Source: Onchocerca volvulus
Lineage: Eukaryota; Nematoda; Chromadorea; Rhabditida; Onchocercidae
NCBI GenBank assembly: GCA_000499405.2
Contig: HG738137.1
Location: 18,064,581-18,128,580, forward strand
Length of the DNA stretch: 64,000 nt
Direction: 5' to 3'
The notes under the pieces: model-generated
Seen by the model: the letters and a program-made list of their open reading frames with translations, nothing else
What the model was told of the DNA's origin: nothing
Database searches by the model: none
Translations under genes and position numbers: made by a program
Shown: positions 52,901 through 64,000 of the stretch, one piece after another
Position numbering within the stretch: position 1 is the first letter of the stretch
How the letters are laid out: each line of letters opens with the position of its first letter

Positions 52901-54687
52901 CGACATTCAAATATTTATTTTAAAATTCGAAATTCTCCAACCTTCTTTTTCACATAAAAAATTTAAATGGGAGCGATAGTTTTCCTAAAAGAAGTCATAA
53001 AATTATCAGTGTCGATATGTTGTCCCCTCTTTAATCTTTTCAATCCATTTCCTCTTACTTTTACCCAACCAAATGTGTTCCAGTGGTTTCAATACATCCA
53101 TGCTAACTTTTATAAATTTTTCAAATGTTTGGAATCATTTGTTCAGCAAAATAAAGCATATGCTTGTTAAATTTTAACACTGCATTCATTGCAATCGTTT
53201 CTTTTTTGCTGCCACAAGATATGCGCTTATTTGTGAAGCAATTGCATACTGTTTGCCAATAGGAAAGAAGATAGTGTTAGGACTGAAAGGCAGATCACCA
53301 TCGACACTTTGTTCTTCTCATCTTGAACTCTCTTCCCATTTTTATTTCCTTCTAATTCAATCTCTCTATTTCAATTTCAAACCACCAAATCCCACCAATT
53401 TTTACAGCGTGATTCCCTATATGCTTCACAACTAGTTCCTCTAATTTTAATTACACCCCTTACTATTGCAATTGATAACATTTCTATATTTCTAACCATG
53501 GTAATGGGAGAAGCGCCCGGATGGCTATCAATTGCACTTTACCATCCTTTCTTAACCGAATCAACTAAACCCAAAGACATCAGCAAGGATGGATATACAC
53601 AATCCCACGATAAGGTTTATTATTTCCAAAAATTTCTTTATTTTAAAAGATTTTTTTCAGTTTTGAATTCGATAAAATCTTATTCAGAACTTCAGTTGCA
53701 CTATCCGACTATTTTTCCATGCACTGTGCAGCTGTAGCTACTTGTGGCTATATGGACTTTGTTTCGCGCCAATTCGGAACATTTTCTCTTAAGCGAGACT
53801 CGATGATCGATCCATGCGCCCGACGGTTTAGAATACTTTTCACCCGGTAGGCAGGCAGCTTTTCAACGAACTCTTTCGAACGAGTTCAAAACTGACAAAC
53901 TACTAAGCCGAAATCTTCAATGATAGCGACAGCAGTTCAGGCCTGTTTTATTCATTATTTTATTTTTACGATCAGTCCTCGAAATACGAGAATTTCACTT
54001 TTGTGCAACTGTTTTTTTTTTTTTTTTTTCATTTAAAATGCAAGAATTGTGCGCCATTCTTGATGATGTCTTTTGGCGCTTCTCCTTTCTCTTTTTTTGA
54101 AACTTTTTTCTCCCGCACTGTACTCTCATCGCCATTTCAGGATTGATATTTGCCACCAATGTTAGAGTTCAGCTTTCACGAACCTTTACATTCATGGGAA
54201 ATTCCTCGAACGACATCAGCATATATCGGTCACCACGTGCACTTGCATCACGCATTCTTTGCTGCAACATTCTCATCATTTTAAATGATAAAGAGTAACG
54301 GGCAGTGATGTTAGAAATGTAAAAAATGTTGCAAATATTATATGGAAAAATAGAAATGAAAAAATCGAATTCTTTGGAAATCAATTTTTCTTCTAGAGAT
54401 TTCTACTGATAAGAATTCGGAACTTAACAAAAAAAAAAATTTTTCAAGACTGCGAAATATTTGCAGATATTCTAGGGAGTATAGAAAATCCCAATTATTC
54501 GAGAATCAGAGTCAAAAATATGAGAAAAGATGAAGAAATAAAAGGAAGTAGGGGAGAGTGAGTGGAAGGGAATTACCTTGAGGACCAATTCCACAATTGA
54601 CCGAGCTATGTCTAGCATCGAGGTGCCCTGATAAGTCTTTTGGGCCATCGAGGCGCTGGAATCGATGAGAAAAACGACAATTGTCAT
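46961..54687 (-). CDS. dic-1: Integrator complex subunit 6 (DICE1/DDX26 homologue)
   Basis: Complete, 881 residues (human 887), 17 phase-consistent exons: 54687-54577, 54261-54184, 52330-52230, 51948-51807, 51508-51325, 51111-50983, 50880-50697, 50511-50349, 50028-49801, 49467-49279, 49189-49097, 48859-48667, 48590-48442, 48306-48131, 48017-47908, 47588-47355, 47142-46961. The N-terminal VWFA domain opens MTIVVFLIDSSASM with MIDAS residues Asp9-Ser11-Ser13. Family blocks follow: ASARGDRYMLMSFEEFP, GIDNFGAGRYPFYIEPVVII, EPFRWDQRLYSIVLRLGG, FDKYELEPSPLTRFILERK, VNLFIMPYNYPLLLPL, QMGNYQEYIKSL and FGNPFKIDK. The C-terminal helical domain ends near EARRFRRKALIDLI. INTS6 sits in the Integrator complex, which cleaves snRNA and paused nascent transcripts, and recruits PP2A to counter Pol II CTD phosphorylation. 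The Ser/Arg-rich stretch before the C-terminal domain is disordered. Confidence 0.95.
52331..54183 (-). other. dic-1: Long dic-1 intron 2
   Basis: About 1.85 kb. Most is AT-rich, but about 53740-53910 is G+C-richer and 53498-53600 holds a coding-like plus-strand frame (see findings). No dic-1 exon is needed here because flanking phases match. Confidence 0.5.
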
Positions 54688-57094
54688 CCTTTCACACTTC
54701 TCATCTCCACAAAACCACCGTTCGAATCTTTTGCCTCTTCGTCGTTCTCCGTTCTCTTCCTCCTCCTCCTAATTAGCTGTCAGCTGAACCAAACTTTCAA
54801 CACTGTATCTCTTTCCTTCTTTCTTTCCCACAATCACTATAACACCAAAAAAAAAAAGCAAAATTAAATCTTTCTTCGAATTTAATTTTATTCTCTGTCA
54901 ATTAACTTTCTTTTTTTTCTTTTTTCTTTTCCCATTATGAAATCCCAGGAAATAACTCGACAAGTGGCGTAATAACAAGAACTTTGAATGTTCACAACGA
55001 TGCGGACGGACGAAATCTCTCCATGATTGAATCAACCGTTACATTTTTTAAAAAGAGAGAAGACAAGGACACAACATAGATGAGAAAATCGATCGATAAC
55101 ACGTGAAACACCCGGCGAACTCCACGCAACTGACGTCCCCACCACCACAACCACGTCACGTACATCGTCTAACACGTACACTCACTCGTAACGGACCAGC
55201 TCCCACACCACAAACTGAATCCGACCACACGCTCAGCTCTCCTTATATACTCTGAATGTCATCCTTCCCAACCTTGCATTCTAACCTTTTTCAATTCTCT
55301 ATGATTTTCAACTGTAACACTGCTATGTTCCGTTGGGTTTGGACGCAAATCGCTCCTCCAACATGGACATCATGAAAAAATAGATAGATTATGTTAGTAA
55401 TGGAGAGGGAAAAGAAAAAGCCAGACGAAAAAAGAAAGCAGATGTCAAATGTTCTGAGCAAGGCAATTCAATTCTTTCTCCGTTCGAACTGACTGACTCC
55501 ATTTTCACTCTGATAAAATAAATTATCTTTGCCGAACAGACAAAAAACAAAAATAAAATAGTGCAAGGGTGATGAGAAATTGCAAAATGAGAAGAAAATT
55601 TATAAAAGTTATTTGTTGATTTTTGGCTATTTTAATTCAAACCCAAGAATTGACTGCGACAGCCTTATAGCATTGGCTAGTTGCCGAAAAGTCTGTGTCC
55701 CTATGGTGCATTCTTTGCGCCTTCCTCTCGCTTTGATTCAATATTTTATTGAAATTAGAATTGAAGAAATTAGAGAAGAGAAGGTAAAATTTTATTTGAA
55801 ATTGAAAAAGTTGTTCAAATAGATTGGCGCGGGGAAGTTATATCCATCATTTACCTGAAATTTAGATGAATTCTCTACCTGCATGGAAATCACACTGTAA
55901 TTACGTGAAATTAATATGAAAAAATTGTGCACAAAGTAACATCAGTATTTAATTTCAATTTACTTAGTTTTTTATTTTATCCCTTATGTTTTCTTTTTAA
56001 ATGCCTTGTCACTTGAAACGCATGAATTATCAGGTTAACTGCGAAATCTAGCTTTTAGACAGTGGCAGAAATAGTTTCCGAAAAGTAGACAGAAAAATTC
56101 CCAACAAAAATGATTTTATGACATCTCAATCGGTGGATGATCCTTTGAGATATATCCATAAGATTTAGCTAAAAGAAGTTTGAAATAGAAGGATTCTAAA
56201 AAAATATTCCAAGCATTCTTTATTTGCTTCACAATTACCATTTACCATTGTTCATTTGGGAATTAACGATTTTTTATAATGAAGAATTAAGTTTCATATA
56301 TAGTCAAATTTTCAGTTAAATAGTACAGTTGTACAGTTGTACAGTTGATTATTCATTGCCATAGGAAGCTGTCACTGATTCGGATCATTTTGTACCAGAA
56401 TATCCTATATTGTCCCTTCATCCTATCTAATGCTGAGAATTAATCGTGCTAAATTCTAATTAGTACAGTGAACCTGTTTAATTTCACTGGAACAATATTG
56501 ATGAATATCAAAAATTGAAAAACTTTCGCTTTGTTACCTGCCATTCGAAGTATTATTCCAAAGGCTAAAAAGACAGTAAAATCTAAATATTATGAAACAA
56601 TATTTGATTTAAAAAAAAATTTCGATATCTGCGATCAAATCACATTTCTCTATAAAAATGTATGTAGTTTCTTTCTTTCGTCAATTTCCTGTTTGATGAT
56701 GGTCTTTTGATCAACTCCGTGATTTCGTGAACCAATCTAAAAAGATTTTTGAATGCATAAAAATAAATTTAATTCAAAGCAAAACAATACCCAAAATTCA
56801 ACAAATTCAGAATGAAAAACGTACCATAAATTTAGAATTCTATTACAGTTTTATATTTAGTCCTCTGGAAAAGTGCTTTAAATATCCTAGGGCATAATTC
56901 TATTATTTTTTTTTGAACACTAAATTCGGAAATAATGTGATATATTCTTTCATCATTTTTCTTTATTAGTTAAAGACCACTGAAAGAAAGGTTATAAGTA
57001 CTATCTTGCATATTGTCGAGAAGAAAACTGCAAAATAATTAGAATTTTAAGATATAAATAATGTTGGACTTCACATATAATTCAAGAAATAGTT
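54688..57094. promoter_or_regulatory. dic-1 / MED14 divergent intergenic region
   Basis: No supported gene in 2.4 kb. A stretch at about 55080-55240 is richer in C and contains a CACGTG E-box at 55100-55105 and repeated ACGTC/ACGTAC words, consistent with a promoter serving dic-1. Confidence 0.4.
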
Positions 57095-57100
57095 TTTCAG
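57095..57100 (+). other. rgr-1: Candidate trans-splice acceptor of MED14
   Basis: TTTCAG 25 nt before the ATG at 57126 with no upstream coding exon; fits spliced-leader addition. Confidence 0.5.
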
Positions 57101-57125
57101 CGAGATTAGAGAATAAAAAAACGAA

Positions 57126-60100
57126 ATGGATGATGAAGAATATATGAAGCCAATGTTACCGACTGTACCGGAAAAATGCGGTCCACCAGTGATTCCGTTA
57201 GGGCATCTGATTGAATTTGCCGTACAGCAAATTTTTCATGAACTTACCGTCCTCTCCGAATTGTAAGTTACCAGATTTTTATTGCGCTTTAAGTAGTTTA
57301 GATAGGTGAAGACAATTTTACTTATCTAACGAAATTGGAATTTGATGTTAGTCAGCTTATTGGATTGAAAAACCAGCGTAATACTAAGATAAGTTGAATA
57401 TTATAGAAGAATTCATCCAGCCAAAAATGTGTTTTTGTGAAATTTCATACTGTGATGTACGTGGAAAGTTTTTTTTCCTATTGATTAAACAAAATAAATC
57501 TTTTTTTGTGGAAAGGATGAAGTGTAAAGTTTGCATAAAAATTTTCAATAAATTTTTGACATTTCAGATTGCCGAAAAAGCTGGATTCGGACAGAAAAAT
57601 TAGTATTGTACAGTTCGCACATTCAACGCGTGTACTTTTTATCAAACTTCTCGCAGTAGTAAAATGGGTAAAGTCATCGAAGAAATTTGAATCATGTGCT
57701 GTAAGTACTGTTGTATTATTGATACATAAAATGTGTAAACATTTCTCGTGATAAAATTTTTTTTTTCAAATTATCATTCATTTTTTCCAGTCAATTTGTT
57801 ACTTCCTGGACCAGCAGTCACAGTATTTCGTGGATACAGCTGATCGCTTAGTACAGTTAGCACGAGAGGAGCTTGTCTTTGCAAGGTTCTGATCTCATTT
57901 TGAAGAAATAAGTTTGCAAACTACCGCAACTTGCCAAGTTGTGAGGAAGAGAGATATTAATGTTTTGAGATGCTTTATATTCTGCATTTCTGGCTACCTT
58001 TGCGATGGAAATATTTGTTCAAAATTGATTTACATTGTTTAATCTTTTAAAAAATGTGGAAAATATGAATATATAAGTTAAAAAATATATTCATTGTGGA
58101 AAGAATAGAAGAAAGCAGAATTTCAGGGAACATTTCATGAAATCAAAATTAGACTCACTGGAGTAATGGCTGATTTTTTTTTTTTCAGGTTGCCGACCTT
58201 TCAAGTAGCTTTAGCTGTTGATGTTCTCACAGCTGGAACATTTCCACGACTTCCATTGTGCATAAAGGTAAGAATATGTTATTAATGCATGTATTCCGCA
58301 GAGAGAGTATTTTTTAATTTTTTCGGTAGAGAAGGAAATGTTATGTTAAAATGAATGTTTGATCAAATTTAATTTAGTCCTTGATGTTTTCTTAAGAATA
58401 TTTGAGGATAAAACTTTTTTAAGTCTGATAGAGTTCAAGATTGCATCTTTCTCAGAAACTTATGTCAAATTTGTTTGCAGAATCGTTTCATTCCCGATCC
58501 ACCAATAACACCACGTGAAGAAGCATGTGTCTTAGCTCGTCTCAATCAAGTCATACAGTATCGTCTTTCGAGTTATGGAACGAAACTTTCACCTCGAATA
58601 TCGAAAACTGTAATTAGAAATGGAATGGTAATTTTGTGATTTACTCTGAATTTGGATTTTTTATGCGCCACGGGATTTATTTCAGTTTAAAAACCAAATA
58701 ATTTAATTTTAGAAATTGTAGTGTAAGAGTATGTGTGAAATGGTTTTATGAAACAATTCAAAATCGTGTTCATGACTTTTTCTATAATGAACGATATTAA
58801 GTTTTTAAAGATAAAATCAATTGTGCTGTTAGAAAGTTTTCCGGAAGATCTTAAAAGTTTTATAGGTGACGATGACTGTTAATGGCGAATTTGAAGTGTC
58901 ATTAACCTTATTGGGTGAGCGGCCGACTACAAAATGGACTCTATTGAACATCAGAATATTAGTTGAGGATTACGAAATTGGTTTTGGAACTAAACTGGTC
59001 CATCCATTACAAGTCAATATGCTTCATAATGTTTTGCAGTTAAGAATGGATAAAAGCTTGGAGGTTGGGAATATTGCCAATTTAAAAGACTAAATTTTGC
59101 ATTTCTGTCTTAATCATTTTCAGTGCATAATTTATAAACTTTTTTTTGGTTTTTATTAAATTTATAAATTCATGACTTGTAATAATGAGAATTAAGTTCG
59201 GTGCAACAGTTTCGATTTATTTTCATATGCCGATTAATAATCCTAAAAAATAAAGGACTCATGAGATCAGAAAAATTTTGTTAAGCGAAATTTTTTATGG
59301 TAAAATTAAAAATATCTTGAGCTTGAAGAAATGCGAATGGTAGAACTTAATTTTCATGAAGTCTGCACTCTGTTGAATTGTAGTAACTTTTTGCTCTTTT
59401 CCATATAAGAGCAAAAATTTTTTTTAAATGTAATTTGCATACATCATATATTAAAATTAATTATTGATCTTAATTCAGTTATGTTTTGTTTTTTCCAGCC
59501 CTTTCAAGAAGTATATAGTTTGCTCCATTCATTTGCACAAATGCTTCAACTAGATGTGTTATTTTGTCAAGCAACCCAAGTATTAAGTGGTGACATGTGT
59601 CAGTATGCAGTCATCGAACGGTATGATCGGAATATGGGGATTCTTATACTGGCCTATTGGTTAAAGAGAACATATAATCGGTACTTACTTTTGTTTTCGA
59701 CTTTACTATTTCTCTTTTAGTAGTGGGAAGCCTTCATGAAGAAAAACTATTCATTAAAATTTTGTTTACATTGCATTGGCTTATTATTCTTCATTTTATT
59801 GAAAATTTTTAAATCCATTGCAACTTTGTTTCAAAGTTTTCAGGTACACTTCTCAATACAGGATCAAAATATTTATCGACAAGGAAAATGAAAATAATGG
59901 TTTACGTGTACGGCATTTCCCGGTCGGTAAAGGCCTGCCGTATATAGATGATCGTAGTGGGTAAGTTCTGATAATTTCTTAATTTGCAGGCAACAATTTT
60001 TAAGATTAAGAATATGATAATTTTTCTCTCATAAAATATAGTTGTTTATATTTATGCATGATCGACTATATTTTTGATCTCTGTACTACAGAAAAATGCA

Positions 60101-63100
60101 TTTTTTTATTATGAATCTCTTTTAGAAGATTATCAATCAATCGTTTATTATCGGAAACAGTTGGTGTCCGTTGCCGTGAACGACTTTTACGTATTCGTGA
60201 GAGACTTGGTTTACTGAAACCACCAGTTATTGTTTCGCTTACGGGTAGAGCTGCTCCTACTCTTACTTATCCATTGTTGGGAGCTCAGTCACATGTTGAT
60301 GAAATGCTCGTTTTATCAATTAACGATTTTTCTGGAAATGTGATCGCAATTGTGCGAGCATTAGGTAAATATCTGAATTTCTTCTGAAGAGTGCTTTCTG
60401 ATGTTGATCGAATATGAACTTTGCATCATTGAGCATTTAAGTAATGAATAAAAAGAAAATTCGTGATTCTCATTTTTTATTTTCTTCAAATTTAGGACCA
60501 TCTCTAGAACTTCGAGAATTGGAACAGCTTATCGATGATCGCGTGCCTTTGCAAACAATCACAGATAAGATGGGTAGGCTGAGGTATTCTATACACTTAT
60601 GTTTTATAATCGCATGAATTTTACCTAAAAAATATCAGGTTCGGGATTTCAAAATTTTTTCGCTTGATTACCAAAGTACATGACATTAGACATTGTTTTT
60701 TACAGAATTTTATTGATGTTAGAACGGTATCGGAAAGCGGTTGCACCTCTCCCAGTTCGAATTGTTCCAGAAAATGTGTTTTGCACTCGATTATCAAGTC
60801 TACCGGAACTTCCGCCTGACCGGATATACCTTCAGTTTATCAAAGAAGAAATGTATTATCTCGTAAGTTTTTTTTGCTGTTCAAATTCAAATGTTGAATT
60901 ATAATTCGATTGCTTGCTACTTTCTTATTGAAAGAATATTTCACTGAATTGAAATATGAGAAGTTGTTTTCCGCTTTTCATTTATACTTTTAAAGTATTT
61001 ATTTGGATTGACCGATTTTTCCAATCATTTATGATCTCATGACTGCATGTAAAGACATACCTATGCACATTATAAAATAGACTTATGATCATACAGTTAA
61101 CACATTGAATTTTCGAAAACTGGGAAGTACAAGTTTTCGAAGTTTCAGATAGTTTCATTTACTCCTAACGAACAAACTGGAGTAAACATTGATATGTATT
61201 TATTGTCAAACATTGAGCGAAAGTTAAATATGGTACGATTGCATCCCTCTCAACTATTGACAACGCTACCGGAATCGAGTTTCTCAAACGCAAGAAATGA
61301 GGATGATTTAGAACCTCCAGCGAAGGTATGCTGTATGAATGAGACTTGATTTAATTTTAAAAAGTGCGAATTTTTTCTAACCACATAACTGCTATAAATT
61401 GTATTTCAGCGCCGCCGCTGGTTAGGTGATAGAAGGCTACTAACATCAGCTGTAGCTACCTTGGATGATCGATTGGCATTTATGAGGATCTGCGAAGAAC
61501 TTGACCGCCGTAAAGTTAAGTATAAGCCCCTTACGGTGGAACCAACAGTTGGTGGTCTAATTTTGCATATAACAGAGTAAATATTTATTTTTTTACTATT
61601 TTTCCTAGGTATTTTTCCTGGCCAATAGTTTTTAGTATCATATCAGTCTTTTGATTTCAGTGTCGCTGAATTATATTTAAGTGCTTAAAGTCTTTTTTTT
61701 TCAGCTTTTCTGAAGCTGTACCTTCCGGGTCCGATGATTTCTTTTCATCCGTAATTAACTGTTGTCTTCGACTAGATACAAGAACTCGAGTTATTTGGCC
61801 ATTTGAATGCACATTGATTAATACACCGTTGGTTGCTGATTTTTATGAGCCCATTATGTGTGTTGATTATGAATCCGCAAAGGTTTGTATGAATTTCTCT
61901 GCACTAGAAATGACATGAAGTGATATAAATACCAGTAATCCAAAAAATATATCTGGATGTACAAGTATGATACTCAGTTTCTAACCTTTGACTAAAATTT
62001 ACAATTAAATAAACAACATTTCTGGAGGATTAACTGTTCAGACGAAGACAACGGTCATGGAGATTCATGGTAGTGGAGGAGTTTCATCACCAAATACATC
62101 GGAAAGTGTTTCAACCCATATGATTGATCGTTTAATTGTTTTTGCGCACATGTTTGATCCAGTAAAAGAGTTTGCAGCCGCTTATTATAGTCATTATAAT
62201 AAGTACTGTAATGTAAGTGCTATTTTTTGCAAAACTTAAAAAAGTTTATAAATTAATTACATAGTGTTGTAGGAACGTTTTACGCTTTTCAAGGAATTTT
62301 ACGTTTTTCATTTTTCATTGTGATTTTCTTGATTTTTTTTTTTTTTTTTAAATTGAAATTAAATAAGATCACAGAATGTGTTATTGGAATTAAGTTCATT
62401 TATCTCGCAATTAATGGATTTAAATGATTTGATAGATGGATTATTTCTAACTAATTTTAGTGTACCATTTTTAAACTTGAGTGCCGATGTCTTTTATCAC
62501 TGTTAAGACATTATTTTCGCTTTTAGATTGTGGCATTCACTTATCATAAACTTGTGTTGGCATATGGTTCAAATCGCAATATGCTGATGATGCTTTCCTG
62601 GAGAACACAAAAAGCTCCAAATAATAAGCAATATTTTTATCTTACATTTGGGATTGGACCAAATCGTCCGACGACAACAGTTGATCTCACCAATTCCGAA
62701 ACGTATAATTTTCACATGTTTGTTATCAAGAAATTAATTTAATTTTTTTTCTACCATCTTAGTTCAACCTCTTCAGTGAATGATAATTTTGATGATCATT
62801 TCAGTTTATTATAATAATGATTTGTAATCATTCACAGAAAAAATTCATGGAAATGAATTTTTTGTTTGTAAAACAAATCTGTATTTTTTATATTTTATTT
62901 ACTTATGTGGAATAATAGGATACGGAAAAGAAAAGAATTCATTTTAATAAAGGAAGTTAGATTAAAAGTGGAGAAATTCATTGTCAGGAAAAAAAAATTT
63001 TTTTTACAATCCATTCTTCTGGTTATTTTAATTTATATTTCGTTATAGTTTAAACACTACTTGTCTTTCACTACTATTGTGGGTCGATTGTGTGTTTGCT

Positions 63101-63993
63101 TTTTTGTGAATTATTATTTCAAATTTCGATACACTGATTGTAAAAATTCAGATTGGAAATCAAGGAAAATTTATTGTCCGAAAAAAAATTGTAGGTTGTG
63201 GAATCCACACGTACTATTGGCTTCTCGTCTCCAAGAACGGTTCAATAAACGACGTTCTCTTATTGATCTCGTGCAATACTTAATTGATTCTGTTGCCCCA
63301 CTTTTTGCACTTCATTCATTCACTCGAATTCGGCTTCAGTCTCTGCGGGCATTTTGTCAGATGATGTGTTATGATGCTTCCTTGGCTTTGAGCTTGCAAG
63401 TATGTATTTGTTAATATGATTATGCTCAAGCATGTTTCATTTCTGGATTCGTTTATTTTATGCAGATTTAATTCATACATTTCACTGTAGATTCTTAGAT
63501 ATAATTATTTCACTAAGATTAGGATATAGAGAAGATATCAAAGGGACCTGTTTGCATAGATCACCTATAACCAGGAAATATTCACAAAAGTTTCGAATTT
63601 TCCGAAACTTACTCTGCTTGTGCAGGTCATCTGTAGTCAGACATTTTAAATCTTTGCTGGATCATTTGCATAAAATTCAGTAATGATTATACCTAAAATA
63701 TGATCATGCCAGCCATCGTGGAATAGTCATTTCGCTAAGTAACGAAGCGATTTGAAGGCTCTTTATTAACTCAGATTCGTAAGATGTCATATTATGGATT
63801 TTTACAATAACTTTTCACTTGTGCTTTTCTAGGTCACAATAGCAATAGTGGATGAATACAGAATTCGCTTAATTTATGGTCATATGCATTTGGAATTCCT
63901 TTTATTGGGTAATTCACGAATTGGTTTACGTGATTGTTCATTGGGTTCAGCTTGTGTATTCCGTTTACTCCAATTTTGTAGTAACTTCTTAAA
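57126..63993 (+). CDS. rgr-1: Mediator complex subunit 14 (3' part beyond window)
   Basis: Eighteen phase-consistent exons: 57126-57262, 57568-57700, 57791-57885, 58189-58267, 58481-58627, 58866-59063, 59499-59680, 59844-59960, 60126-60364, 60496-60583, 60706-60862, 61149-61325, 61410-61576, 61705-61882, 62042-62212, 62527-62702, 63195-63399, 63833-63993 (donor GTGAGA at the window edge). About 935 codons seen; MED14 proteins are about 1,400 residues, so roughly a third is missing. Match to MED14: [24 protein letters not shown]-like [75 protein letters not shown] and later [23 protein letters not shown]14 is the central backbone joining head, middle and tail of Mediator, bridging activators and RNA polymerase II. 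Starts with [15 protein letters not shown]. Confidence 0.95.
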
Positions 63994-64000
63994 GTGAGAG

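Overview
This window looks like nuclear DNA from a parasitic nematode, most likely a filarial worm. The evidence is AT-rich sequence, many small exons split by introns that start GT and end in TTTCAG-like acceptors, acceptors lying a few bases upstream of start codons (the pattern of spliced-leader trans-splicing), and proteins that match worm families. The organism assignment is inference. Exon models were built by hand by joining splice sites whose reading phases agree.

Layout. 1-297: last two exons of an unrecognised plus-strand gene. 1625-1867: a small UPF0390-family gene. About 2.2-5.8 kb: two diverged minus-strand copies of one unit (a 5' exon plus its upstream region), the upstream part carrying palindromic nuclear-receptor-type half-sites. 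5.8-13.3 kb: mostly intergenic, with a few small uncertain ORFs. 13306-14595: mitochondrial ATPase inhibitor IF1 (mai-2 type). 16126-23969: a minus-strand organellar Na+/H+ exchanger of the NHE6/7/9 group; 19 exons resolved, first exon not found. 24.4-26.2 kb: weak minus-strand candidates. 27401-39410: a complete minus-strand BET double-bromodomain gene (BRD2/3/4, worm bet-1). 40.0-41.5 kb: shared upstream region of bet-1 and ruvb-2, holding a perfect X-box and a mini-ORF. 41583-45435: RuvB-like 2 (reptin), complete. 46961-54687: Integrator subunit 6 (dic-1), complete on the minus strand. 57126-63993: Mediator subunit 14 (rgr-1), running off the window.

Four neighbours in a row (BET reader, reptin ATPase, Integrator 6, Mediator 14) are nuclear regulators of RNA polymerase II transcription. 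bet-1/ruvb-2 and dic-1/MED14 are divergent pairs; ruvb-2 and dic-1 converge.

The most striking observation is in bet-1. Two adjacent exons of exactly 120 nt, separated by a 47-nt intron, each encode the second half of bromodomain 1 including the acetyl-lysine-binding Asn. They look like mutually exclusive exons that would give one BET protein two first bromodomains. Other leads are a perfect X-box 41 nt upstream of a mini-ORF and a duplicated promoter with everted AGGTCA sites.
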